This document shows, piece after piece, positions 26,269 through 34,586 of a stretch of 54,562 bases of DNA. The position numbers and the translations under genes were made by a program. This DNA comes from Flavobacteriales bacterium (GTDB lineage Bacteria; Bacteroidota; Bacteroidia; Flavobacteriales_D; JAHECK01): contig JAHECK010000005.1 of the NCBI GenBank assembly GCA_024641785.1, positions 1 to 54,562 on the forward strand. The letters run 5' to 3'. Under the pieces are notes generated by a model, which was given only the letters and a program-made list of their open reading frames with translations, had not been told where the DNA came from and made no database searches. Position 1 is the first letter of the stretch, and each line of letters starts with the position of its first letter.

Positions 26269-28584
26269 TTAAAAGGTCCATCTTAAGCCCACTTGTATAT
26301 TGATCCCGATATCATCTGCAAAGTAACGCCATCTATTTAAGTAATCCCGATAGCTTGTATTCAAAATGTTATCAATTCTTAAGTTAAATCCAAGATTCGA
26401 TTTGTTATAGAAACGAGTGATATCTCCACTAAATCCTAATAGAAAGTAGGAATCAGGAGGGCTCATGTAATCCTGTTCCGGGTTCACTCTGATCTGTTTA
26501 AAGGTATATTCAGACTTTATTCCAATTTGCGCATTTCCCCATTTATTATTCTCTCTAAAATGATAATTGAAATTCAATTTTAACCGATCCGGAGGCATAT
26601 TGATCAAATAATCATTTTCGATTAGATCCTGACCTCTTACAATCGCATATTTAAATTCAATATCAAATTTATCTGAAATGAGATAATCGATTGAGAAATC
26701 ATTTCCGTAAATCAGCGCATTTGTCTGATTATAAACATATACAGGATAGGCTCCTCTAATAGTAAGTCGATATTCATTGTTTGATTCTAATAATATATAA
26801 TTATCTACTTTTTGAATATAAGCAACGAATTGAAAATGAAGGTTTTTAATTCTATCTCCATCGATAGAAAACAAAGCTTTAACTGAAGTTTCAGATTCCA
26901 AATCTGGGTTTCCTTCTTCAATTGCTGCAACACCCTGGTGCAGACCATTACTATATAACTCATTAATATCCGGGGATCTTTGAGCCATATTCGCATTAAA
27001 CTTCGCAGTCCAACCAGGACTCCAAACATATTTTAAACTTCCAGAGAATGCGAAATTTGAATAGTCATTATTATAGCGAACAATTTCCCGGGGAACCGTT
27101 CTAGAAATTGTTGCTACATTAAATATTCGATAATTATATCTTATTCCAATATCAAAGCCCCAACGATCCTTATCTTTTTCTAAAATGGAGTAAAGCGAAT
27201 TGCTCCAGGAATAATAATCGGGGATTAAAGGAAAAACGCCTGTTTCGGGATCATTGGTATTGTCAAGTGAATTATATTGATAACCGTTAGTTAAAGTAAA
27301 TCCAGTATGAAAATGATGAACATAGGAAGCATCGATAGAATTTGTGATCAGATTTAAACTTAATGCCGGAATATCGGATCGATCTCCTCTTCTAACATCA
27401 TATTCTAATCTATTATCAACTTGCCAGGCATATTTAAAACTGAAAAAAGAATAAGGCTTTGTAAAATATTTAGCTTCATACTTGGCTAAATAATGCTGAA
27501 CATTTTGGCGAGGAGGATTGATCTGATAGGAAAATTGATCTTCAGTGAAAAATGGCTCTTCCCTTCCAATCGCTTCATCCAAATCACTGATATTTCCAAT
27601 ATGAGAACCTCTAAGAATCCCAATATTAGTATTGAAAACGCTAAAATATAATTCATTAAACCATTTTTTCTTTATGGTCTTATTTAACTGACCTGAAAAA
27701 TTCAATTCTGTTTTTCCAGTATTTGTAAGGTAATAATCAGGAGCGTAATTATCTCCTATTTTCTTTAAACTTGAAGTTAATCTCCATGCGGCCCATTTAC
27801 TTGTTTTTTCTAAGGAAGCATTAAGTGTAAGACCTAAACCATTACTCTGAAAAATACTGTTTATTTCACCATGTAAATTAGAATCTGTAGCAATATCAGC
27901 TGATTTAATGATAATTATATTCCCTAATGAATTTCCATCATATGCCAATACTCCGGCTCCTTTGATCACACTGATTTTTTGAGCACCGAAAGCATCTATT
28001 TCAGGTCCATGATCATTCCCCCATTGTTGACCAGATTGAGTAATACCTCTATTTACCGTAGTCACTCTATTTCCATACATTCCATGAATAATTGGCTTTG
28101 AAGCTCCTGTTCCCGTTTTCAATACATCCACTCCTTCGATACTCTCCAGCATATCTCCTAAGTTTTTATTACTCTGGATCGAAACGCTTTTTTGTTCGAT
28201 ACTTCCACCAATATAGCGCTGATCATGAGCATGATAATCTTCAACCACATCCACTCCTTTAAGCCATTCAGCTTTAGGATCAAGCTTTATAGTGACATTA
28301 GTATCCGCATTAATAATAAATTCTAATGTATCTGAATTATAGGCAATGTGTGATAAAATAATGGTTTGTTTTCCACGGCAACGATCATGGAAATGGAAAG
28401 TTCCATCCGGTTCGGTCATAATGCCTTGTCCCGAACCTATTATTAATATTGCAGCGAAAGGAATCGGTTCAAAGCTTTGTGAATCAACTAATTTACCTTC
28501 CAATAAGAAATTACATTTTTGCCCAAATGACAAAAAAGAAAGTCCAATAAAAAAAATCGAAAAATATAATTTATGTTTTTTCAC
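26269..28584 (-). CDS. TonB-dependent outer-membrane receptor
   Basis: The 771-residue receptor starts with a GTG immediately after the stop codon of the lipoprotein gene (TAG then GTG, no gap). It has a signal peptide (MKKHKLYFSIFFIGLSFLSFG), an N-terminal carboxypeptidase-regulatory-like domain (LLEGKLVDSQSFEPIPFAAIL), a plug domain (NLGDMLESIEGVDVLKTGTG, PIIHGMYGNRVTTVNRGI, WGNDHGPEIDAF, VIKGAGVLAYDG) and a 22-strand-type barrel ending in an aromatic residue (NIQVGLRWTF). The DHGPEID plug sequence and a preceding HAHDQRY stretch recall metal receptors such as ZnuD, but this is suggestive only. Together with the lipoprotein it forms an uptake pair of a type frequent in Bacteroidota; it is not a SusC/D pair, because SusD is absent. 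Confidence 0.9.
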   Translation of the reverse strand: MKKHKLYFSIFFIGLSFLSFGQKCNFLLEGKLVDSQSFEPIPFAAILIIGSGQGIMTEPDGTFHFHDRCRGKQTIILSHIAYNSDTLEFIINADTNVTIKLDPKAEWLKGVDVVEDYHAHDQRYIGGSIEQKSVSIQSNKNLGDMLESIEGVDVLKTGTGASKPIIHGMYGNRVTTVNRGITQSGQQWGNDHGPEIDAFGAQKISVIKGAGVLAYDGNSLGNIIIIKSADIATDSNLHGEINSIFQSNGLGLTLNASLEKTSKWAAWRLTSSLKKIGDNYAPDYYLTNTGKTELNFSGQLNKTIKKKWFNELYFSVFNTNIGILRGSHIGNISDLDEAIGREEPFFTEDQFSYQINPPRQNVQHYLAKYEAKYFTKPYSFFSFKYAWQVDNRLEYDVRRGDRSDIPALSLNLITNSIDASYVHHFHTGFTLTNGYQYNSLDNTNDPETGVFPLIPDYYSWSNSLYSILEKDKDRWGFDIGIRYNYRIFNVATISRTVPREIVRYNNDYSNFAFSGSLKYVWSPGWTAKFNANMAQRSPDINELYSNGLHQGVAAIEEGNPDLESETSVKALFSIDGDRIKNLHFQFVAYIQKVDNYILLESNNEYRLTIRGAYPVYVYNQTNALIYGNDFSIDYLISDKFDIEFKYAIVRGQDLIENDYLINMPPDRLKLNFNYHFRENNKWGNAQIGIKSEYTFKQIRVNPEQDYMSPPDSYFLLGFSGDITRFYNKSNLGFNLRIDNILNTSYRDYLNRWRYFADDIGINIQVGLRWTF

Positions 28585-29178
28585 CTATTGGATACTTATT
28601 TGAAAACTCACTTGAATATCCGTTTCTCCACCGGCATTTTCGATATCACCATCGGAAACTCCCGGAGCTGATTTATCAGGCTCGTGACGAAGAATTATTG
28701 TTAACTGTCCTGAAGAAACTGACGCACTGGAAAAAACAGTATGCAAGCCAACAGGATAGCCATTTGAATCAAAATCACTATAGGTAACTATTGCGTCCAG
28801 ATTGTTTTCTAAAAGATAAAAAAACTGGTGCTCATCTGCCTCCTCTTCTATTTCAGCTCCAATATCCAACACAGGTGAAACGGTTTCATTAAACAATTGT
28901 AATAAACCAATATAGGATGCATTCGCTGTAAGAACTCCTGATGTGATAATTGGAGGATCTCCACCATCCCCATCAAGATCATGAAAGCTTAAAATAACTG
29001 TGTCATTATTCAATGTGTCAATAAGCGTATAAATCATTGTGCTTATTAATTCCTCTTCATTTGGAATAATGGGATCCGGTTTTTCTTTAGTGCAGGATAT
29101 TGAAAAGAGAAATATGAAACTTGAAAACAGGCTAAGTATTGGAATAAAACTTGGAAGTCTAAATAAAGGAATTTTCAA
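28585..29178 (-). CDS. Lipoprotein paired with TonB receptor ('type 1 periplasmic binding fold'-annotated family)
   Basis: I start it at TTG 29178 (MKIPLFRLPSFIPILSLFSSF...FSISC, a lipoprotein signal, 197 residues). The track start at 29220 lies upstream of a perfect -7 box and would not be transcribed. The mature part has VILSFHDLDGDGGDPPII, GLLQLFNETVSPVLDIGAEI, EEEADEHQFFYLL and LRHEPDKSAPGVSDGDIENA. These are features of a Bacteroidota family often annotated as type 1 periplasmic binding fold protein and found next to a TonB receptor. It ends one base before the receptor start, so the two are co-translated. It probably binds the ligand or a cofactor at the outer membrane; the ligand is unknown. 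Confidence 0.8.
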   Translation of the reverse strand: MKIPLFRLPSFIPILSLFSSFIFLFSISCTKEKPDPIIPNEEELISTMIYTLIDTLNNDTVILSFHDLDGDGGDPPIITSGVLTANASYIGLLQLFNETVSPVLDIGAEIEEEADEHQFFYLLENNLDAIVTYSDFDSNGYPVGLHTVFSSASVSSGQLTIILRHEPDKSAPGVSDGDIENAGGETDIQVSFQISIQ

Positions 29179-29200
29179 AATAAACTGATATTTTACCCTA

Positions 29201-29208
29201 CAAAGATA
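29201..29208 (-). promoter_or_regulatory. Putative -7 promoter element (TATCTTTG) of the lipoprotein/TonB receptor operon
   Basis: TATCTTTG matches TAnnTTTG exactly on the minus strand and lies 22 bases before TTG 29178. It decides the start choice for the lipoprotein. No good -33 box was seen. Confidence 0.45.
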
Positions 29209-29288
29209 TAGAATCAACAATTATAAGTTTTCGACTTGAAAGGTCTTTCAAGATTTTTTTTTCTACTATTAAAAATATCAATAAAATA

Positions 29289-30620
29289 CTACATCAACTT
29301 AAGTTTTTTAAAAAGTGAAATAAGCTTGCTTTGCTGCTCAAGTAAGCAGTTTTTTTCTCTAGTTTTTATCCTAAAATAAAAATGGAGAAGTCGAAAAAAA
29401 CGATTTATGATCTTCCAGTAGAATAGCGTGATAAACCCTAAAAACGGTAAACTTATAATAAAAAACAAGGTCCATATTAATTCGTTGCTGATAAATTCTC
29501 TGAATAAAATAACATCAATCATATAAAAAACAGGAAAAACGATCATACCTGCCAGCATTAATATAGATGCGCGGTATTCAATTTCAGGTTTTATTAAACG
29601 AAATAACCAATCAGGAATTTTATAAGGGAGATAATTTGTAATTATACCAATTAAATAAAAAGGAAATAGAAAAAAAAGCTCAATAATATAGAGGAATATG
29701 ATCCATGCTTTATTCTTATTCAGGAAACGTGCCCTTAAAAATCCCGGAGACAATTTCAAACTACTTAAATCGAAAAAATAGCGCCGAAGTGCATTCGCAT
29801 TTTCTTCAAAAAATTCAGGATCTTCTTCCTGAATGGCTAACACTTTTTCTGCAAGTCTTTTTCTTAAGTCAAATGAACGAAGCGGATCGGCATATCTACT
29901 TAATGAGGGATCAATATATTCAGCATAAAATTTCTGAGCTAATAAAACCGTTTCTTCTTGTTCTTTGTTCTCGGTTATCGTGATCTGACCTTCCATTTCG
30001 TAACGTATTCGATCCGTTAATTTTTGGACTGCTAACTCCTGATCTTCTTCCCATAGCACTTTATAATCAGAAACTTTAAAAGGTGGATTGATTACTACAG
30101 ACGCCATACTTCTAAATTGGATTGGATCTGAATAATTTATCGCTACCGTATTAATTTGAAGATTTCCTTCGAAATTCCTTTCAGACTCATACCCCAAAGC
30201 GATCCAGGCGGTTCCTTTTTTAATGTCCCGAAGTTTTAATTCATGAACACTTGTCCCTTCAGGAAAAATGAGCAAAGCTCCTTCCTTGTCAAAAAACTCA
30301 TAACACTTTTGAAAACTTTTTGAATTATCTTGTTTTTCTCCGGGTTTTACATCTTTTTTTCGATAGACCGGAATGACCCAAAAATAATTGAAAATGGATT
30401 TTATCAGCTTATTTATAAAGATGGATGCATTAGCTAAAAAACCAACTTTCCTTTTAATTTGACTCGCAACAAGTAATGGATCAATCAAGGTATTTGGATG
30501 ATTGACCGCAATGATCAATGGTCCACTTGAAGGAATATTATTTTCACCTGAAATTACTTTTCTTCTAAACAAAATCAGAAAAGACCACTTAACAACTCTT
30601 TTTAAGAAGAGATAGATCAT
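29289..30620 (-). CDS. 1-acyl-sn-glycerol-3-phosphate acyltransferase-like membrane protein
   Basis: This 443-residue protein has a PlsC-type domain in the first ~220 residues: the catalytic AVNHPNTLIDPLLVA (the H...D spacing is HX5D, as in many Bacteroidota members), FWVIPVYRKKD, and FPEGTSVHELKLRDIKKGTAWIAL. The C-terminal half carries several membrane helices (KAWIIFLYIIELFFLFPFYL, ILMLAGMIVFPVFYMIDVIL, TLFFIISLPFLGFITLFYW). The enzyme is expected to acylate a lysophospholipid or glycerol phosphate at the inner membrane. It overlaps the upstream UMF1 transporter gene by four bases (ATGA), implying coupled expression. Confidence 0.88.
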   Translation of the reverse strand: MIYLFLKRVVKWSFLILFRRKVISGENNIPSSGPLIIAVNHPNTLIDPLLVASQIKRKVGFLANASIFINKLIKSIFNYFWVIPVYRKKDVKPGEKQDNSKSFQKCYEFFDKEGALLIFPEGTSVHELKLRDIKKGTAWIALGYESERNFEGNLQINTVAINYSDPIQFRSMASVVINPPFKVSDYKVLWEEDQELAVQKLTDRIRYEMEGQITITENKEQEETVLLAQKFYAEYIDPSLSRYADPLRSFDLRKRLAEKVLAIQEEDPEFFEENANALRRYFFDLSSLKLSPGFLRARFLNKNKAWIIFLYIIELFFLFPFYLIGIITNYLPYKIPDWLFRLIKPEIEYRASILMLAGMIVFPVFYMIDVILFREFISNELIWTLFFIISLPFLGFITLFYWKIINRFFRLLHFYFRIKTREKNCLLEQQSKLISLFKKLKLM

Positions 30621-31912
30621 GCAGTGTGTAGTTCTTTTTTTAATCCAGCATACTGAATAATAATATAACCAATAATAAAGAAAGTAGCCATAAATACCAT
30701 TGAATTCCTCATACTTCCAGTGGCTTGCTCAATTAATCCGTACGAAAAAGTACCGATTACAATAGCCAGCTTTTCAGTAATATCATAAAAACTAAAGTAA
30801 GAGGCGGTATCCTTTGTTTCAATTGGAATCAATTTTGAATAGGTTGATCTGGAAATAGATTGAATTCCACCCATGACAAATCCTAACATTGCAGCTAATG
30901 AATAAAACGACATTTTATCTTTTAAGAAATAACCGGAAATACATATAATGATCCAAATGATCAAAGAAATACTTATAGCAAATCCATTTCCTTTCCACTT
31001 TGATATAAATGCAAATAAATAAGCTCCGGCTACTGCTAGAATTTGAAGTATAAGAACAACCAGGATCATTTCATCTGCTCCCATTCCAATTTCTGCTTCA
31101 GCAAATAATGGTGCAAGTAGCATCACCGTTTGAACTCCCATACTGTAGAAGAAGAAACTAAATAAATAACGCTTCATTACCTGTCGACTATTCAAAGCAA
31201 CAAATACCTTTTTTAATTCTCTTAATCCATTTCCAAATACCTTTTTTGTGATCGTTTTTCCGGTAGGCTGGTCTTTAAGAAAATAAAAGGCAATTTGGGA
31301 AAATCCAAGCCACCACACCCCAACTAAAATAAACCCGAATTTAGTTGCATCGCCCTTTCCTGAAAATCCAAACATTTCGGGTTCTAATAATAAGATCAAA
31401 TTCAAAATAAGTAGGATGACGCTACCAATATACCCCATTGCAAAGCCTTTTGCTGAAATCCTATCCATCCGATCAGGAGTTGCTATTTCAGGTAGAAATC
31501 CATTGTAGAATACTAAAGATCCTGCATAACCAATACTTGCTAAAATGGCACAAATAATTCCGAATTCAACATTAGCACCATTAAAGAAAAACAAACTCAT
31601 ACAAGCTAATGATCCCAAATAAGTAAAGAATTTCATGAAACGCTTCTTTATTCCGGCATAATCCGCAACTCCTGATAGTATTGGAGAAAGGATGACGATC
31701 ATTAGAAATGAAAAAGAAATGGCATAAGTATAGAGTACTGTGTTCTTAATGCTTATACCAAAGAATGAAATTAAATCTCCACCAAATGCTTCTTTTGTTG
31801 CAGCGCTGTAATAAATGGGGAAAATTGCGGTGGTTACTATTAGGTTATAAACAGAATTAGACCAATCATAAGAAGTCCAGGCATTAATGATCCTTTTGTC
31901 GTTTTTTTCCAT
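30617..31912 (-). CDS. UMF1-family MFS transporter
   Basis: The 431-residue, 12-helix transporter opens with the UMF1 signature AWTSYDWSNSVYNLIVTTAIFPIYY. It has the MFS loop LSGVADYAGIKKRFMKFFTY and GFLPEIATPDRMDRISAKGFAMGYIGS, seen in UMF1 (Atg22-like) transporters. The fungal relative effluxes amino acids from the vacuole; the bacterial substrates are undefined. It lies 63 bases downstream of the PLP decarboxylase and overlaps the acyltransferase. An amine or amino-acid export role tied to the decarboxylase is possible but only inferred. Confidence 0.88.
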   Translation of the reverse strand: MEKNDKRIINAWTSYDWSNSVYNLIVTTAIFPIYYSAATKEAFGGDLISFFGISIKNTVLYTYAISFSFLMIVILSPILSGVADYAGIKKRFMKFFTYLGSLACMSLFFFNGANVEFGIICAILASIGYAGSLVFYNGFLPEIATPDRMDRISAKGFAMGYIGSVILLILNLILLLEPEMFGFSGKGDATKFGFILVGVWWLGFSQIAFYFLKDQPTGKTITKKVFGNGLRELKKVFVALNSRQVMKRYLFSFFFYSMGVQTVMLLAPLFAEAEIGMGADEMILVVLILQILAVAGAYLFAFISKWKGNGFAISISLIIWIIICISGYFLKDKMSFYSLAAMLGFVMGGIQSISRSTYSKLIPIETKDTASYFSFYDITEKLAIVIGTFSYGLIEQATGSMRNSMVFMATFFIIGYIIIQYAGLKKELHTA

Positions 31913-31975
31913 TGAGATTGTTTATTTGCCTAATATATTCAAATAAGATTAATTCGTATTTAGAAAACAAATAAC

Positions 31976-33430
31976 TTAGTTCTGAAGACTTCTGCCAAAT
32001 TCATTAACCAGCATTAATAAATTGTCTAAATCCTTTTCAGAACTTCTGATATTGACCAAACAGGCTCTTAACAAATACATTTCTTCCACATAGGCATTAG
32101 AAACAAAAGCTTTTCCTGACTTGAATATTTTTTGAAGTATCTCTTTATTCAATTCATTGATCGTTTCAAGATTTTCGGCTTCAGTGCCAATATATTTTTC
32201 AGGGATGTATCTAAAAGTGGTAATGCTTAAATGATTACTATAGGCTTCTATATAAGGGTACTCCCCTATTTTTTTATAAAGCAATCTCGAGAGATTGATG
32301 TCTTTATCGATCAGTTCTATAAAGCCGTTCTTTCCCAGTAATTTAAATCCCATCCATACTTTTAAAGCTCTGAAGCCTCGAGAATTTTGCATTCCATATT
32401 CATGGTAATCAATTTCTTGAGCTTGGGCACTAAACTCATAGTATGCAGGATGATGACTAAAGGTAGATCGAAGATGATTAGGGTCTTTAACAAGCGTACA
32501 TCCTACTTCTAATGCACTATAAAGCCACTTATGAGGATCAACAGCAATTGAATCCGCTAAATTAAGGTTCATTAATTCTTTTGGTGATAAACTTGAAGCT
32601 GCTGCCGGAGCTCCATAGGCTCCATCGATATGAAACCAGAGATCATGTTCGTTACAAATTCTGCTGATCTCCTTTAGTGGATCGACTGCTCCAAAACTAA
32701 CAGAACCTGCTGTTCCAACAACTAAAAAAGGCTTAAAGCCATTTTGAATATCTTTTTTTATGGTCTCATTTAATTCTGCACAATTCATCTCCCTATTTTC
32801 ATTGGTAGAAATCCATCTTACCGCATCTGTACCAATTCCAAAAAGGTCACTTGCCTTTTGAATCCATGTATGGGTCTCGATTGAGGTATAACATACTAAT
32901 TGCTTATCTAAAGCTTTTAATCCTTTTTTCTGGATCTCACTTCCCCCTTTGATTGTTTTAGCTGTTAAAAAGCCCAGAAAATTGGCCATGTTTCCACCAC
33001 TGACCAGAATTCCTCCACATTTTGGATCATAATTTAAAAACTCTGCGATCCATTGTATGGTCTGTCGTTCAATCTCAGAAGCCATAGGAGCTAAACGATA
33101 TCCTCCAATATTCTGATTTATAGTTGAAGCGATTAGATCTGCAATGGCCCCAATTGGTAAGGCGGATGAAGTGATATAGCCCATAAATCCGGGGTGCCCA
33201 TTATATAAAGAATGTTGTATTAATTTTTCAGTGATCTCTTTAACCAGTATACTTGCTTCTTCTCCATTTTCAGGCAGACTTAATTTTCCTAAAATTTTTT
33301 GAAGTTGTTCAGGCGTTTCTGCTTTCGTAAGAGCAATACTATCAATTGATTTTAAAAAGACAGATAGTTGATCTATAACTTCATGTCCTATTTTTTTATA
33401 TTGATCTGAATTAAGAAAAGTATTTTTCAT
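31976..33430 (-). CDS. PLP-dependent aromatic-L-amino-acid decarboxylase-like enzyme (group II)
   Basis: The 484-residue fold-type I PLP enzyme has HPGFMGYITSSALPIGAIADL, GGILVSGGNMANFLGFLTA, FLVVGTAGSVSFGAVDPL, WFHIDGAYGAPAAASS (the Asp that holds the pyridine nitrogen), and the PLP lysine in SIAVDPHKWLY (Lys301). These are the hallmarks of group II decarboxylases (tyrosine/DOPA/tryptophan decarboxylases), which make aryl amines, although some relatives are aldehyde synthases. Substrate specificity cannot be read from this sequence. It is followed by the UMF1 transporter and acyltransferase in one direction and preceded by a cupin gene with its own promoter. Confidence 0.87.
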   Translation of the reverse strand: MKNTFLNSDQYKKIGHEVIDQLSVFLKSIDSIALTKAETPEQLQKILGKLSLPENGEEASILVKEITEKLIQHSLYNGHPGFMGYITSSALPIGAIADLIASTINQNIGGYRLAPMASEIERQTIQWIAEFLNYDPKCGGILVSGGNMANFLGFLTAKTIKGGSEIQKKGLKALDKQLVCYTSIETHTWIQKASDLFGIGTDAVRWISTNENREMNCAELNETIKKDIQNGFKPFLVVGTAGSVSFGAVDPLKEISRICNEHDLWFHIDGAYGAPAAASSLSPKELMNLNLADSIAVDPHKWLYSALEVGCTLVKDPNHLRSTFSHHPAYYEFSAQAQEIDYHEYGMQNSRGFRALKVWMGFKLLGKNGFIELIDKDINLSRLLYKKIGEYPYIEAYSNHLSITTFRYIPEKYIGTEAENLETINELNKEILQKIFKSGKAFVSNAYVEEMYLLRACLVNIRSSEKDLDNLLMLVNEFGRSLQN

Positions 33431-33507
33431 TGATAGTGTGCTTTTAAAATGATTTTAAAAATACACTAAGAAAAAGACAAATAAAAGGGCTGAAAATAGA
33501 TTGAAAA

Positions 33508-33840
33508 TTACTCTGTTTTAAGCATAGTAAGTAACATTTTAAAAGATTCTCCAGCGCGTAATGCATGTGGAATATCAGCAGGCATAATGATACTTTCTCC
33601 TTTATTTACTTGATTTAAAACACCATCAATTATAATTTCTGCCTTACCATCAAGAATTTGGACCAATGCGTCGAACGGAGCGGTATGTTCACTCAATTCT
33701 TCTCCCATATCAAATGCAAAAAGACTAATATTCCCTCCCTTTGCGCTAATTATTTTTTTAGATACGATGGATTTATTTGAATAATCTATACTTGTATTAA
33801 ATGAAAATGCTTTTGCAAATTCAATTGCATTTTGTCCCAT
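33508..33840 (-). CDS. Small cupin-domain protein
   Basis: The 110-residue single-domain protein has a compact cupin beta-barrel: FAFDMGEELSEHTAPFDALVQILDGKAEI (motif 1; the usual metal His and Glu set is partly kept) and GESIIMPADIPHALRAGESFKMLL (motif 2). Such small cupins often bind a metal or small ligand, or act as quercetinase/isomerase-like enzymes or sensors. No specific role can be given. It lies 77 bases upstream of the decarboxylase gene on the same strand and has a strong promoter match. Confidence 0.85.
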   Translation of the reverse strand: MGQNAIEFAKAFSFNTSIDYSNKSIVSKKIISAKGGNISLFAFDMGEELSEHTAPFDALVQILDGKAEIIIDGVLNQVNKGESIIMPADIPHALRAGESFKMLLTMLKTE

Positions 33841-33863
33841 AATTATATGTTTTTATAATAAGA

Positions 33864-33893
33864 CAAAATTATCTGAATTAAAATGAATTCAAA
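33864..33893 (-). promoter_or_regulatory. Bacteroidota-type promoter of the cupin gene
   Basis: On the minus strand TTTG (33890-33893) and TAATTTTG (33864-33871) are exact -33 and -7 boxes 18 bases apart. The -7 box ends 23 bases before the ATG at 33840. Confidence 0.6.
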
Positions 33894-33920
33894 ATGATAT
33901 AAATCATCAAAAAAAGAAAA

Positions 33921-34349
33921 CTATTGATCTGATATTTGGAGTTCTTTCAACCACTTAATGGCAGCAGCATCATCGGTAAAAAAAGAGGTTGGCACCGGAG
34001 GATTATTCATAATAATGATGAAATTCGCAATAAGTTGCTGGGCATAAGAGGTGATCACAAATGCGTCAGCCAATTTATAAATACTTCCCTCTACAGAAGA
34101 AGATAATTTTCTGGCTTTATCATCTAAAAGAGTCCCTTTCCCTACCCTGATAAGATTTAAAAATTTTTTTCCCTTTCCAATTAAACCGGCTGCATCACGT
34201 AATTCTTCAAAATCACTTTTTTCAAAATATGAATTTTCATCAATATCAATTTGAAGAATACCATCATCCCTTAGGAATACAGTAAAACATCTTCCTTCTA
34301 TTTTTTCTGGTTGATGGATGGACATAACAATAGGTTTATTAGTTAGCAT
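33921..34349 (-). CDS. STAS/SpoIIAA-like small protein (DUF7793-like)
   Basis: The 142-residue protein shows RCFTVFLRDDGILQIDID, then SDFEELRDAAGLIGKGKKFLNLIRVGKGTLLDDKARKL and NFIIIMNNPPVPTSFFTDDAAAIKWLKEL. This is the alternating beta-alpha pattern of STAS/SpoIIAA-like proteins that Bacteroidota carry in several copies. The phrase PPVPTSFFTD...AIKWL is characteristic of that group. A regulatory or protein-binding role is likely and an enzyme is unlikely. It is a single gene, divergent from the M16 peptidase operon. Confidence 0.7.
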   Translation of the reverse strand: MLTNKPIVMSIHQPEKIEGRCFTVFLRDDGILQIDIDENSYFEKSDFEELRDAAGLIGKGKKFLNLIRVGKGTLLDDKARKLSSSVEGSIYKLADAFVITSYAQQLIANFIIIMNNPPVPTSFFTDDAAAIKWLKELQISDQ

Positions 34350-34376
34350 GGTAAATCCATCAAGAATCTACTTTGG

Positions 34377-34384
34377 CAAATGTA
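34377..34384 (-). promoter_or_regulatory. Putative -7 promoter element (TACATTTG) of the STAS-like gene
   Basis: Exact TAnnTTTG match on the minus strand, 27 bases before the ATG at 34349. No good -33 box was found. Confidence 0.35.
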
Positions 34385-34586
34385 CAAAATGTAGCAATAA
34401 AATCTTTTTATAAATCTGTTACATTTATTTTTTTTACTACCATTTAACATTCACATAAGCCGTCTATAAAGTCCTTCTTTTTATCGTAATTTAAAACCCT
34501 TTTCTTTATTAATTATTATAAAAAACTACTAAAAAAGTTGCTTATAAATTCTAATTCAACAATGAATCAAAACAAAAATTAATTTC

